Numbered from the stretch's first letter, positions 1 through 8,255 are shown. The stretch: 9,595 nt of DNA from Kiritimatiellota bacterium (GCA_009777165.1 WRML01000055.1:1-9595), one strand, 5' to 3'. Notes: generated by a model not told the origin, from the sequence alone. Translations and numbers: made by a program.

Positions 1-3000
1 GCAATGTCCCGTTCGGGGATTTCAGGGTTGACGACCCCGCATACAACAGCCACAAGTTCAGCATCCATGATTATTTTTTCGCAAAGAGCCTCGGCAAGTT
101 GCGGACGGGCGGCGTGATGGCGTTCATCACCAGCACGGGGACACTTGACAAGGACAACAAACGGCTCATCACCTATCTTGAAAAGAACGGCGGCCAGATC
201 GCCGGGGCTGTCCGCCTCCCGAACGGGGTGTTCAAGGAAAACGCGGGGACGGATGTCGCGTCCGACATAATCATCATCCGGAAGACTGGCGGGACGGCGG
301 ACAATTCCGCATTCATGGAGAGCGCACTGCTTGACGGCGCGAAATACAACTCCTATTTCAAAGATCACCCCGGCATGGTGGCCGGGGTTCTCTCATCGTC
401 AGCGGGCCGGTACGGGAAAGAGATTAAGGTCAAGGGCGGCAAAGATACGGAAGAGCGGATACGCGCCGCGCTCGGGGAGATTTCGGCGGAAGTCAAGTAT
501 GAGGCGGAGGAGCACAAGCCCGCGAAGCCGGAGCAGGAAACAAAGGTTGTCTATGACGAGAACGGCCTGCGGGAGGGCAACATAGACGTGATCGGCGGCA
601 AGCTCATGGTCAAGGAAGGCGAGGCCATGAGCCCTGTCGAAGGCAAGCTGCCGAAGGGACACGTCGGTATCGCGGAGGACGCGATCCGAATCCGCCATGC
701 GCTTAGAAACCTCATAGACGGGATGCTGGCGGACGTTGACGACGCAGGGCTGCGAGAGCGTCAGCACAGGCTTGAAAAGGCGTATGACGCATTTGTCGTG
801 AAGCACGGGTATCTGAATGAGGGGAAGAACAAGTCCGTCATCTTGCTTGACAGTGCCGACGGCGTGAGGGTGTTGTCGCTGGAGAAATGGGACGAGGGGA
901 AGAAGACCGCGGGCAAGGCGGACATCTTCACGAAGCGGGTTTTGAGGGGAACGCCGTCACGGGCAGAACGGGCGGACAATGCGCTGGACGCGCTCCGCAT
1001 CAGCCTGAGCGAGTCGGGCACGGTTGACATGGCGCGGATGGCGGAGCTCACGGGGCTTCCGCAGGAAGAGGTCGCCCGCCAGCTTGCCGCATCGCAGGCC
1101 GTGTTCAAGAACCCGGAGACGGGCGGGTACGAGACGGCGGGGCAGTACCTGAGCGGGCAGGTCAGGCGGAAACTGGCGGCGGCAACGGCGGCGGCAGGGA
1201 TAGACGGCGCGTTCGCGGCGAATGTCAAGGCACTGGAGGCTGTGCAGCCGCAGGACATCAGTCTGAAAGACATCTTCGTCCGTATGGGTCAGGGATGGAT
1301 ACCCGCCGAGGATTACGCGGCGTTCATCTCGGAGATAACGGGCGGTCATGCGGATGTGCTGTACAATCCGACGGATGCGTCATGGCGGATTGATTTCCGA
1401 AGGCTGCGGTATGGGCGCGGGCAATACGACGCGAAGGCGCTCACCGCAGACGAAATCATTGAGCGCATGATGAACAGCAAGCCGTTGACCGTTTACACCA
1501 AAAACATAGACGGGACACGAAGCCTTGACACGAAAGCGACTGCGGAAGTCACCGTTGCCGCCAAGAAGATTGAGGAGGCGTTTGCCAAGTGGATAAGTGC
1601 TGACGAGGGACGGGCGGCGCGGATCGAGAAGCTCTACAACACGACGATGAACGACAATGTGCCGCGCAGTTACGACGAGAGCCTTGTCGAGTTGCCGGGC
1701 GTGAGCGATATGTGGAAGGTGCGGCTGGACACGCCCGGGCGCGAGTACCAGAGGCGGGCGATCGCGAGGGGGGTGTTCGGCGGGAACCTGCTTTTGGCGC
1801 ATACGGTCGGGGCAGGGAAGACGTTCGAGGTCGCGGGTGTCGCGATGGAGCTGCGGAGGACTGGAATCGCAAGAAAGCCGATGATTACCGTGCCGAACCA
1901 CATGATCGAGCAGTGGGGGCGTGAGTTCACACAGGCGTACCCGAACGCGAACGTGCTGGCGGCGACAGCGGCGGACTTTGCGAAAGAGAGGCGGAAGGCG
2001 TTGATCGCGAAGATTGCCAACGGCGACTGGGATGCGGTCGTCATCGGGCATTCCTCGTTTTCGCGTATCGGCATGGGCAGGGAGTACGTCCAACGGTACA
2101 TTGAGGGGCAGATTAAGGAGCTTGAATTTGCCATTTGGAGCGCGAAGGCCGACAGGTCGTCACGGAACAATAAAAGGACGGTCAAGGACATCGAAAACGC
2201 GAAGGCAAGACTGGAGGACAAGCTAAAGAAGCTGCTGAACGAAAGCGTGAAGGACAAGGAGACCCCGTTCGAGGAGTTGGGCGTGGACTACCTGTTCGTG
2301 GACGAGGCGCACAACTTCAAGGGCATCCAGATTGCCACGCGCCAGGGCAACGTGCCGGGCATCGGCGGAAGCACGTCCCAGCGGGCGCAGGACATGGAGA
2401 TGAAGACGCGGTATGTCAGCGATATGCACGGCGGCCGCCGGGGTGTGGTGTTCGCAACGGGCACACCCATCAGCAACAGCATGAGCGAGATGTATGTGAT
2501 GATGCGCTATCTCGCGCCGAAAGAGCTTGACAGGCTCGGCATCACATCGTTCGACGCATGGGCGAAGATGTTCGGGGAGGTCGTGGAAGGCGTGGAGATG
2601 AAGCCGACCGGGAAGGGGTTCAGGACAAAGGCGCGGTTCGCAAGGTTCATCAATATGCCAGAACTGACCAGCGTTTTCAGGTCGTTCGCGGATGTGGTGT
2701 CGAGCGGCGACCTGAACGTCGAGCGTCCCTCGCTCAAAACAGGCAAGCCAATCGTCCACACCGTTGAGCCGGGCGAGGTGCAGAAACAGTTCATAGACAG
2801 CCTTGAGAAACGGGCGGCGAATCTGACCAAGGGGGATAACGACAAGGATAATATGCTGCTCATCACGACGCAGGGGCGCATGGCGGCAATAGACCCTCGG
2901 CTGGTCGGCCTCCCCGATGCGTCCGGGCGGCGTATCGCGGTGGCGGCGCGGGAGGTCGCCAGAATCTACGAAGAGACGGCGGACAGGAATGGCACGCAGC

Positions 3001-6000
3001 TTGTCTTCTCGGATGCGGGCATCCCGCGAAAGGCGCAGCCAAAAAAGACGGCGGCCGCAATGAGGCCGGGTGTGCTGGCGGACGGCGCGGATGCCGTTTT
3101 TACCGAAGGCGCGGAGCCCGCGGAGGACGCTGGTGTCGAGGAGGGGCTTAGGGGCTCGTTCGACGTGTACAACACGCTCAAAGCCCACCTTGTGATGATG
3201 GGCGTGAAACCGACGGAGATCGCATTCATCCACGATGCGGAGACGGATGCGGAGAAGGCCGCGCTGTTCGCACGGGTGAGGTCGGGGGATGTGCGTGTGC
3301 TGATCGGCAGCACGGGGAAGATGGGCGAGGGGACGAACGTCCAGGCAAAACTCGCCGCGCTTCACCACCTTGACGTGCCGTGGAAGCCCGCGCACGTCGA
3401 GCAGCGCAACGGGCGCATCATCCGGCCGGGCAACGAGAACAAGGAGGTCGAGATACACCATTACGTCACGAAAGGGACGTTCGACGTGTATATGTGGCAG
3501 ACGCTGGAGCGCAAGGCGCGGTTCATCGAGCAAGCCATGAAGGGCGGGGCAGGGGCACGGACGATAGAGGACGTGGATTCCCCGTCGCTCACATACGAGG
3601 AAGTCAAGGCGATGGCGACGGGCGACCCGCGCATCATGCGGAAAATCACGCTGGAGCGCGAGATCGACTTGTTGCGTTCGACGGTCGGGGCGGAAGAGAG
3701 CATGAGGAGGGCGGCGGCCCTTGAGCTTCATTTCGCGCAAGCGGCCTTGTCGTCCGTCACTGTCGAAACAAAGGTGCGGCGCGCGCGGATAGAGGGCTAC
3801 AGGGAGGCGGCAGGAAAGGCGGGCGCGTTCGAGGTGACGCTGCCGGACGGCACGGTGTCGCAGGACAACGCCGAAATCGCCAAGGCGTTTCAGCCGATTC
3901 TCGCGACGACGTTCCAAGACAGGCGGAGGAGGCCGCTCGGTGACGTGTTCGGGACGAAACTGACCGCGAAAGCGGATGACGCGGGGGTTGTCGAGATCGA
4001 GAGCGATGCGTTCGGCATTGTCGCGAGGGTTCAGGCTATCGTAGGCTACCCGTCATTCGACGGGGCATCGGTGTCGGTGATGAAGGGTGCGCTTACGCGC
4101 AGCACGTCGGACAAGGCACTTGCGGAATTGGACGAGTCCGTCAAGGCGGCGGAGAGGCGGCTCGCCCGGGCGGAGCAAGCGGTCAATGATTCCGATGAAA
4201 GCAAGGATGCGGAGGTGCTGGAGCGCAAACTGGCGGAACTGGAACGGCTCACAAAAGAGATTGAAGCGTCAATGAATCCCAAGGAAGGCGGTCAGGAGAC
4301 GGATGACGGCACACGCTTCCGCCAGCCGTTCCCGAAGAAAGGCCCGTTGGGGACGGCGAGGCAAAACGCCGGGGATGAGAATCGGCAGAAGGCAGCGGAG
4401 GCGACGGCTGAAACAATCGGGTCGTCCCTGCGCGACCCGAAGGTCAAGATGATTGCGGCAGTGGCCGACGACAGGTTTGAAAGCTGGCTTGCTGGCGAGC
4501 GGGGGGATGTGTACGGCACGATCAAGTACAACCTGTCCGACACGTTATACTGGGCGGAGATGCTGCACAGGCGGCTGAAGGGCGCGTTGCCGAAAGCGGC
4601 CAGGGATGCGCTGGACAGCGGCGAGGACTTTATCTCCGTCAAGCGGAAGGCGGTCAGCCTGTTCGCTGTCGAGGCAGCCAAAATGCAGGACACATTCATC
4701 AGGCCGATGATCCAATCGTTGCAGTGCGGCGGTTGGACGCTTGAAGACCTGAACGCCTACGCGCAGGCCGTTCACGCGCCGTTCTTCAACGGGATGATAG
4801 AGATGCGGAGAAATGATCTGCCCGGCAAGGCGATGGAACTTTTCATCCGGGAGCGGATGGGCGGGGAAATCCCGCCCGGAGGGATAGACGCGGAGTTTAT
4901 TGACGCGCTGCTGGAGAGCGAGGGCTGGGCGGGGAAAAACCTTTCGGACGAACAAGCCGGACAGACGGCGGAGGCGTTTAAGGATAGGCCGGGCTTCAGG
5001 TTTCTTGAGGAGGCGCACAACTCGCTCGTGAAGATGAACCAGAGGCTTTTGGCGCGTCGTGCGGAGGCCGGGCTGATGTCGGGCGCGGAGGCAAAGGTGC
5101 TGGCGAAAATGTCGCCGTTCTATGTGCCGCTTCACATCGAGATGCGCGACGGCGGCCGTCAGTGGCATGGGAACGCGAACGGTAACAGCGTCGGGTCACG
5201 CGAGTTCAGGCGCGCCGCCGGGCATTTCGGGATGGAGAATGCGGATGTCATCGTGCAGTCGGTGCTTCAAGGTTACGCCGCGATCGAACGCGCCATCGAG
5301 AACGAGGCGCGGTTGAAGCTGCTGGGGTTGTTGAGGCTTGCCGACAGGAAGGACTTGTACGCGATAACAAATAAGGTGCCGAAAAAAGAGGCGGTCATTG
5401 ACACGGAGGGCGGCGCGAAACAGGTTGTCCTTGTCAACGACTACGACTACGGGATGAACCCGGGCGACGCTTCCAGCAGGAGGGTTGTCGTCGTCAAGGA
5501 GAACGGCAAGAGGGTGTACATCACGTTCAAGGGCGCAAACGCCGAGCGCATCGTCCACAGCATCAAGGGCGACGAGCGCGTCAAGGCCGGATGGATTTCG
5601 CTCCTGAACAGGACGGTCAACCCGTACCTGCGCGGCGGCCTGACGACGCTGAACCCGTTCTTCCTCCCGCGCAACGTGTTCGGCGATTTCTTTGACGCGC
5701 TTGTCAACCTGGGCGGCGACGGCCTCTATGACGTGCTTCGCGCAATGCCGACGAAACTCCCCTCCGCATGGAGGGCGATCAAGCACTACGAGGATACGGG
5801 CGCGTTTGCCGACACCAAGGCAGGGCGTTACCTGCAGGAGGCAATCGGGAGCGGGATGTCAATGGAGCAGAAGTACAGCCGCGGCGAGGAGGAGGTGCGG
5901 GACGCGCTTCTGAAACAGTTGGGCGGGATGTCCGGCAAGGGGGAGGCCAACCGTTTGATGAAAGGGTTCAACGCCGCGGCGCGTTTCGTCAGGAAGTGGA

Positions 6001-7184
6001 ATCAGGTCGGCGAGCTCGGGACGCGCTTTGCGACATATATGGCGGCGCGTGAGTCGGGTATGCCCGTGAAGGACGCGACGGAGCTCGCGCGTAACGTGAC
6101 GGTGGATTTCCACAGGAAAGGGAGATACACGTCAGGGATCAACGCGCTCTACCTGTTCTCGAACGCCAGCATCCAGGGGGCGTACAGGATGGGCGAGTCG
6201 CTGCTCGGCACACCGCACGGCAGGAAGGCTCTCGCCGCGATCGTCCTCCTGTCGTTCATCGCCCGGATGCTGTCGCGCGCGTTCGGCTGGGACGACGGCT
6301 ACGGGGATGTCGAGGAATGGGTCAAGCAGGGCGGCTTCGTGTTTAAGGTTCCGTTCACAAAGGGCAAGTGGGCGCGGGCCCGCATGAGGGACATCCCCGC
6401 GTTCCTGTGGTACGTCGGCGTGAAGACGGCGGACTGCGTGAACGGCGACGACAACTTCCTCAATTCAGGCGCGGAAACGCTGAAGATGTTTGCGGACAGC
6501 GTCATCAACCCGCTCGGCGAGGCCGGGAGCATGGTGCAGACGCTTTCGCCGACGGTTGCCAGGCCGTTCGTCCAGCAGAGCGAGAACAAAAACTGGACGG
6601 GAAGGCCGATTGTCCCCGGCTCGCCCTACGACAGGCACAAGCCGCAGTCCGAGCGGTATTACCGCAGCACACCGCAACCCTACAAGCGTGCCGCAAGCGG
6701 GTTAAACCGACTGACCGGGGGCGACTCCAGGAACAGCGGGGCGATAGACATATCCCCCGAAATCATCAAGCACTGGGTTGACTTCATCGGCGTGGGCATC
6801 GGGCGGGAACTCCAGCTTTTCGCGCAGGAGACCTACGGCTGGGTCACGGAAGGCACACCCCCGAGCCTCAACCATATCCCGTTCGCGCGGAGTTTCGCAA
6901 TGGACACCGACGCGCCCGAAATCCAAGACAGGCGTTATTACGAAGCCGCCGGGCGGTTCGATGCGGCACGTCATCAATACAAAACCGCCGCGACCCCGGA
7001 GGCGAGGAGACGCGCGATTGCCAGCCACCCGTTCCTCCGCAAAAAAGAATCCGTCGAACGCCTGATGGTCAGGATACGCGGGCTCCGCGAAAAGGAGGAC
7101 GGCGCGAAAAACACGCGGATGAAAGCCATGTACGCCGCCAAGCGGCACAGGCTGCAGAACCGTGTGGCGGAACTGATGAATTAA
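1..7184 (+). CDS. Giant polyvalent protein: adenine-N6 methylase, SF2 helicase and LPD38-like tail (5' partial)
   Basis: The frame is open from the left edge (first whole codon at 3) to TAA at 7182-7184, 2393 visible residues; the ATG at 99 lies inside the methylase domain and is not the start. Residues are numbered from the codon at 3. Order: methylase motif IV NVPF at 1-4; a helicase N-terminal linker to about 575; SF2 helicase about 580-1200 (GAGKT with K606, DEAH from 767, TGTP from 819, QRNGRIIRPGN from 1134); coiled coil about 1370-1425; a TRFR linker near 1437; a helical tail about 1460-2393. The methylase-helicase part matches large proteins of conjugative elements and phages, and resembles P1 DarB in layout. 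Known for such polyvalent proteins: protection of invading DNA, with the tail frequent in phage proteins. Inferred role: early modification or remodelling of element DNA in a new host. All seen helicase motifs are intact and there is no frameshift, so it is probably functional. The tail family name is from memory of sequence style. Confidence 0.88.
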   Translation, partial: NVPFGDFRVDDPAYNSHKFSIHDYFFAKSLGKLRTGGVMAFITSTGTLDKDNKRLITYLEKNGGQIAGAVRLPNGVFKENAGTDVASDIIIIRKTGGTADNSAFMESALLDGAKYNSYFKDHPGMVAGVLSSSAGRYGKEIKVKGGKDTEERIRAALGEISAEVKYEAEEHKPAKPEQETKVVYDENGLREGNIDVIGGKLMVKEGEAMSPVEGKLPKGHVGIAEDAIRIRHALRNLIDGMLADVDDAGLRERQHRLEKAYDAFVVKHGYLNEGKNKSVILLDSADGVRVLSLEKWDEGKKTAGKADIFTKRVLRGTPSRAERADNALDALRISLSESGTVDMARMAELTGLPQEEVARQLAASQAVFKNPETGGYETAGQYLSGQVRRKLAAATAAAGIDGAFAANVKALEAVQPQDISLKDIFVRMGQGWIPAEDYAAFISEITGGHADVLYNPTDASWRIDFRRLRYGRGQYDAKALTADEIIERMMNSKPLTVYTKNIDGTRSLDTKATAEVTVAAKKIEEAFAKWISADEGRAARIEKLYNTTMNDNVPRSYDESLVELPGVSDMWKVRLDTPGREYQRRAIARGVFGGNLLLAHTVGAGKTFEVAGVAMELRRTGIARKPMITVPNHMIEQWGREFTQAYPNANVLAATAADFAKERRKALIAKIANGDWDAVVIGHSSFSRIGMGREYVQRYIEGQIKELEFAIWSAKADRSSRNNKRTVKDIENAKARLEDKLKKLLNESVKDKETPFEELGVDYLFVDEAHNFKGIQIATRQGNVPGIGGSTSQRAQDMEMKTRYVSDMHGGRRGVVFATGTPISNSMSEMYVMMRYLAPKELDRLGITSFDAWAKMFGEVVEGVEMKPTGKGFRTKARFARFINMPELTSVFRSFADVVSSGDLNVERPSLKTGKPIVHTVEPGEVQKQFIDSLEKRAANLTKGDNDKDNMLLITTQGRMAAIDPRLVGLPDASGRRIAVAAREVARIYEETADRNGTQLVFSDAGIPRKAQPKKTAAAMRPGVLADGADAVFTEGAEPAEDAGVEEGLRGSFDVYNTLKAHLVMMGVKPTEIAFIHDAETDAEKAALFARVRSGDVRVLIGSTGKMGEGTNVQAKLAALHHLDVPWKPAHVEQRNGRIIRPGNENKEVEIHHYVTKGTFDVYMWQTLERKARFIEQAMKGGAGARTIEDVDSPSLTYEEVKAMATGDPRIMRKITLEREIDLLRSTVGAEESMRRAAALELHFAQAALSSVTVETKVRRARIEGYREAAGKAGAFEVTLPDGTVSQDNAEIAKAFQPILATTFQDRRRRPLGDVFGTKLTAKADDAGVVEIESDAFGIVARVQAIVGYPSFDGASVSVMKGALTRSTSDKALAELDESVKAAERRLARAEQAVNDSDESKDAEVLERKLAELERLTKEIEASMNPKEGGQETDDGTRFRQPFPKKGPLGTARQNAGDENRQKAAEATAETIGSSLRDPKVKMIAAVADDRFESWLAGERGDVYGTIKYNLSDTLYWAEMLHRRLKGALPKAARDALDSGEDFISVKRKAVSLFAVEAAKMQDTFIRPMIQSLQCGGWTLEDLNAYAQAVHAPFFNGMIEMRRNDLPGKAMELFIRERMGGEIPPGGIDAEFIDALLESEGWAGKNLSDEQAGQTAEAFKDRPGFRFLEEAHNSLVKMNQRLLARRAEAGLMSGAEAKVLAKMSPFYVPLHIEMRDGGRQWHGNANGNSVGSREFRRAAGHFGMENADVIVQSVLQGYAAIERAIENEARLKLLGLLRLADRKDLYAITNKVPKKEAVIDTEGGAKQVVLVNDYDYGMNPGDASSRRVVVVKENGKRVYITFKGANAERIVHSIKGDERVKAGWISLLNRTVNPYLRGGLTTLNPFFLPRNVFGDFFDALVNLGGDGLYDVLRAMPTKLPSAWRAIKHYEDTGAFADTKAGRYLQEAIGSGMSMEQKYSRGEEEVRDALLKQLGGMSGKGEANRLMKGFNAAARFVRKWNQVGELGTRFATYMAARESGMPVKDATELARNVTVDFHRKGRYTSGINALYLFSNASIQGAYRMGESLLGTPHGRKALAAIVLLSFIARMLSRAFGWDDGYGDVEEWVKQGGFVFKVPFTKGKWARARMRDIPAFLWYVGVKTADCVNGDDNFLNSGAETLKMFADSVINPLGEAGSMVQTLSPTVARPFVQQSENKNWTGRPIVPGSPYDRHKPQSERYYRSTPQPYKRAASGLNRLTGGDSRNSGAIDISPEIIKHWVDFIGVGIGRELQLFAQETYGWVTEGTPPSLNHIPFARSFAMDTDAPEIQDRRYYEAAGRFDAARHQYKTAATPEARRRAIASHPFLRKKESVERLMVRIRGLREKEDGAKNTRMKAMYAAKRHRLQNRVAELMN
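3..480 (+). other. C-terminal part of adenine-N6 DNA methyltransferase domain
   Basis: The first four visible residues, NVPF, followed by GDFRV, are a variant of the (N/D)PP(F/Y) motif IV that holds the target adenine in N6-adenine methyltransferases. It is followed by a segment containing HDYFFAKSL, then GGVMAFITSTGTLD. That is the strand-helix-strand pattern seen after motif IV in the methylase part of methylase-helicase proteins of mobile elements. The SAM-binding motif I should lie upstream, outside the window. The right boundary is approximate. Substitution of the first proline by valine (NVPF rather than NPPF) is common in this family as I know it, so I do not read it as inactivation. 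Confidence 0.75.
1730..3620 (+). other. Superfamily-2 (SNF2-like) helicase domain
   Basis: Two RecA-like lobes with all key motifs visible: motif I AHTVGAGKT (nt 1797-1823), motif Ia TVPNHMIEQW, an IGHSSFSRI strand, motif II VDEAHNFKG (DEAH at nt 2301-2312), motif III ATGTPISNS (about 2454-2480), then in lobe 2 TQLVFSDAG, VRVLIGSTGKMGEGTN and motif VI QRNGRIIRPGN (nt 3402-3434, arginines at 3414 and 3423). A lysine-rich, coiled-coil-prone insert lies between motifs Ia and II (about nt 2090-2260). Lobe 2 carries an alanine- and acid-rich insert (about nt 3020-3150). The order and wording are those of SNF2-related helicases fused to methylases in integrative conjugative elements. ATP-driven translocation or remodelling of duplex DNA is expected; the DNA substrate is unknown. 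Confidence 0.9.
4380..7181 (+). other. LPD38-like helical C-terminal region of polyvalent protein
   Basis: After a flexible, charged linker (GTRFRQ, then QNAGDENRQK) about 930 mostly helical residues follow. Recognisable blocks include SPFYVPL, the segment LTTLNPFFLPRNVFGDFFDA starting near nt 5640, RNVTVDFHRKGRYT near nt 6090-6130 followed by NALYLFSNASIQGAYR, and a short hydrophobic helix around nt 6228-6285 (AAIVLLSFIARML). These resemble the large polyvalent-protein-associated domain LPD38 of phage and mobile-element proteins. Its biochemical role is unknown to me. The last about 100 residues are Arg/Lys-rich and would suit nucleic-acid contact. The family assignment is moderate; a profile search would settle it. 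Confidence 0.55.
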
Positions 7185-7194
7185 AATTTCCTTA

Positions 7195-7746
7195 TCAGGG
7201 TTGCTCCCGCCGTTTGATGCGCTTCTCGATTTTCAAAAGAAGTATCACGCAGATGGAGCAAGAGGCTAACCCCGAAAATGAATGGAAAGCCCCTACCGCG
7301 ATGTCCTGCCCGAACCAGCGGGCGACGAGGCAGATGGAGAGGACGCGAAATATGTTCCCGCCTATCGCGAGCGGGATCGAGCAGGCGAAAAGCATAATCC
7401 TGTGCGGATTTGTTTTCAACTCCAAGAGCGCGTTCACGGCCGCCAGTGCCGTCAGCGCGAAAAGCGAGAGGATGCCGCTGCACTCGTGGGCCACGTCGAA
7501 CTGAAATTCCGCGCCCGGCACTGGTGAGATTAAGCCCGTCCCGATACGCCAGATGTCCATGCCGAACCCGTTGAGGATACCCGCCGCCCCAGCGGCGGAA
7601 ATGACCCGCAGGCCGAGGATAAACGCACCGAGGCAGGGTGCCCCCGGCACGGTGGCCACATAGACCCATCCCGTCGTAATCAACGTCAGGACTGTCCCCC
7701 ACAGCAACCAATCAAACAATGCTCTCTTTATCCCCAAAGGCTTCAT
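7195..7746 (-). CDS. Exosortase/archaeosortase-family transmembrane transpeptidase
   Basis: A 183-residue, strongly hydrophobic protein with about five membrane segments (roughly 12-32, 36-58, 92-109, 116-139, 156-172) and a basic cytoplasmic end (KIEKRIKRR). It shows the exosortase triad: Cys89 in HECSGI, Arg134 in NIFRV and His155 in FHSFSG, with the usual order and spacing. Family members cleave C-terminal sorting tails (PEP-CTERM type in bacteria) at the inner membrane and pass the protein to the surface. This is a short form without the EpsI-like extension of housekeeping exosortases. I prefer ATG at 7746; TTG at 7785 would add 13 residues, and neither has a clear ribosome-binding site. 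The gene converges on the polyvalent gene, 10 bp between stops, and follows the XRE gene on the same strand after 93 bp, so one transcript is possible. The subfamily and substrate cannot be told from this window. Confidence 0.85.
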   Translation of the reverse strand: MKPLGIKRALFDWLLWGTVLTLITTGWVYVATVPGAPCLGAFILGLRVISAAGAAGILNGFGMDIWRIGTGLISPVPGAEFQFDVAHECSGILSLFALTALAAVNALLELKTNPHRIMLFACSIPLAIGGNIFRVLSICLVARWFGQDIAVGAFHSFSGLASCSICVILLLKIEKRIKRREQP

Positions 7747-7839
7747 TGGGGAGATAAAAATAGCAAACGGCGGGTGGGGAGGCAAATCAAAATTTCAGGC
7801 TTGAGGTCGGCGGCGTAAACGTTTTCTAGTTTTGTGCCC
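7747..7839. other. Gap between XRE and exosortase genes
   Basis: On the minus strand this holds no clear ribosome-binding site for the exosortase and no convincing terminator or promoter. A perfect 8-bp palindrome AAACGTTT sits at 7817-7824. The lack of a terminator is compatible with readthrough from the XRE gene into the exosortase. Confidence 0.35.
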
Positions 7840-8163
7840 TTATTTCTTGAGATACCGCTTACGCTCTTTAACAATATTGCTCTCACACCCTTTCAGAAGG
7901 TCGTTCCACGAACAACCGAGCGCCTCTTTTAAGCGGACGAGGCTCGTGATAGTCATGCGGCTCCTGTCGCCTTTCTCTAACCGCCAAATAGACACGCGGT
8001 TCAATGTCGTCACTTTGCACAACCATGTAAGTGAGACAGCACTCCCGTCTGGTGTCCTAGCCTTATTGATGACGTTGCGCAGGTTTTTTCCCAGCACCCC
8101 GTGCACCTGATCGCTCTCCCGCTCCCTGTCTGCTCTCTCTTCGTCATCATGTAAAATTGCCAT
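7840..8163 (-). CDS. Small XRE-family (Cro/CI-type) transcriptional regulator
   Basis: A 107-residue protein with one helix-turn-helix domain over about residues 22-90. VLGKNLRNVINKA forms helix 1, and VSLTWLCKVTTLNRVSIWRLEKG carries the turn and recognition helix. TSLVRLKEALGCSWNDLL is the closing helix pair typical of XRE/HTH_26 proteins. The first about 20 residues are acidic and charged (DDEERADRERESD); the last about 17 are basic. There is no sensor, protease or dimerisation domain. The ATG at 8163 is chosen because TATAAT lies just upstream and the homology-like part starts after it; the frame extends to a TTG at 8358 but that stretch looks non-coding. It probably represses its own promoter and the divergent exported-protein operon, and may control the exosortase downstream. 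The gene is less GC-rich than its neighbours, which fits separate acquisition. Confidence 0.8.
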   Translation of the reverse strand: MAILHDDEERADRERESDQVHGVLGKNLRNVINKARTPDGSAVSLTWLCKVTTLNRVSIWRLEKGDRSRMTITSLVRLKEALGCSWNDLLKGCESNIVKERKRYLKK

Positions 8164-8170
8164 GTCCTTA

Positions 8171-8197
8171 ATTATAGGGAAAACAAGAGGGCAACAA
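8171..8197 (-). promoter_or_regulatory. Promoter of the XRE gene, probably giving a leaderless mRNA
   Basis: On the minus strand a perfect TATAAT box (8176 to 8171) lies 7 nt before the ATG at 8163. Transcription starting the usual 6-7 nt downstream would begin at or next to the ATG. A weak -35-like TTGTTG (8197 to 8192) sits 15 bp upstream, shorter than the ideal 17. AAGGA between the box and the ATG is too close to the start to be a normal ribosome-binding site. The -10 box is seen directly; leaderless transcription is inferred. Confidence 0.5.
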
Positions 8198-8247
8198 TGT
8201 TTCTCCACTGAAACATTTTTATGTTGCATGACTGAAACATAATTGTT
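8196..8247. promoter_or_regulatory. Operator-like cluster of AAACAT half-sites
   Basis: The exact 10-mer ACTGAAACAT occurs at 8207-8216 and 8231-8240, 24 bp apart on the same face order. Inverted partners are AATGTTT at 8196-8202, pairing with AAACATT at 8211-8217, and ATGTT at 8221-8225, pairing with AACAT at 8212-8216 or 8236-8240. The cluster lies between the two outward-facing -10-like boxes. That is where an autoregulating XRE repressor would bind to control both directions. The repeats are seen; binding by the adjacent regulator is inference. Confidence 0.5.
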
Positions 8248-8249
8248 AC

Positions 8250-8255
8250 TATGAT
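8250..8255 (+). promoter_or_regulatory. Candidate -10 box for the exported-protein operon
   Basis: TATGAT matches the -10 consensus at 5 of 6 positions and directly follows the half-site cluster. No good -35 is at the right distance (the best is TTGCAT at 8224-8229 with a 20-bp gap), so an activator or a different promoter may be involved. TTGACT/TTGACG at 8278-8288 is a possible -35 but has no convincing -10 after it. Use from here would give a leader of about 95 nt. Confidence 0.3.

Noticed and set aside
99..101. ATG at 99 as the true start of the giant protein
   Set aside because: The frame stays open to the window edge and the upstream 32 codons encode the methylase catalytic motif NVPF, so the start is outside the window.
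2223..3917. A 564-codon open frame on the minus strand under the helicase
   Set aside because: It is Arg/His/Leu-rich with no recognisable motif and mirrors a clear helicase on the plus strand; long antisense frames are expected in GC-rich genes.
7181..7711. Minus-strand frame overlapping the exosortase
   Set aside because: It lacks the triad and hydrophobic pattern seen in the other frame and is rich in Arg/Gly/Pro, typical of a shadow.
7747..7785. TTG start at 7785 for the exosortase
   Set aside because: It adds a Pro-rich 13-residue leader with no ribosome-binding site; the ATG at 7746 directly precedes the usual basic-then-hydrophobic start. Not fully excluded.
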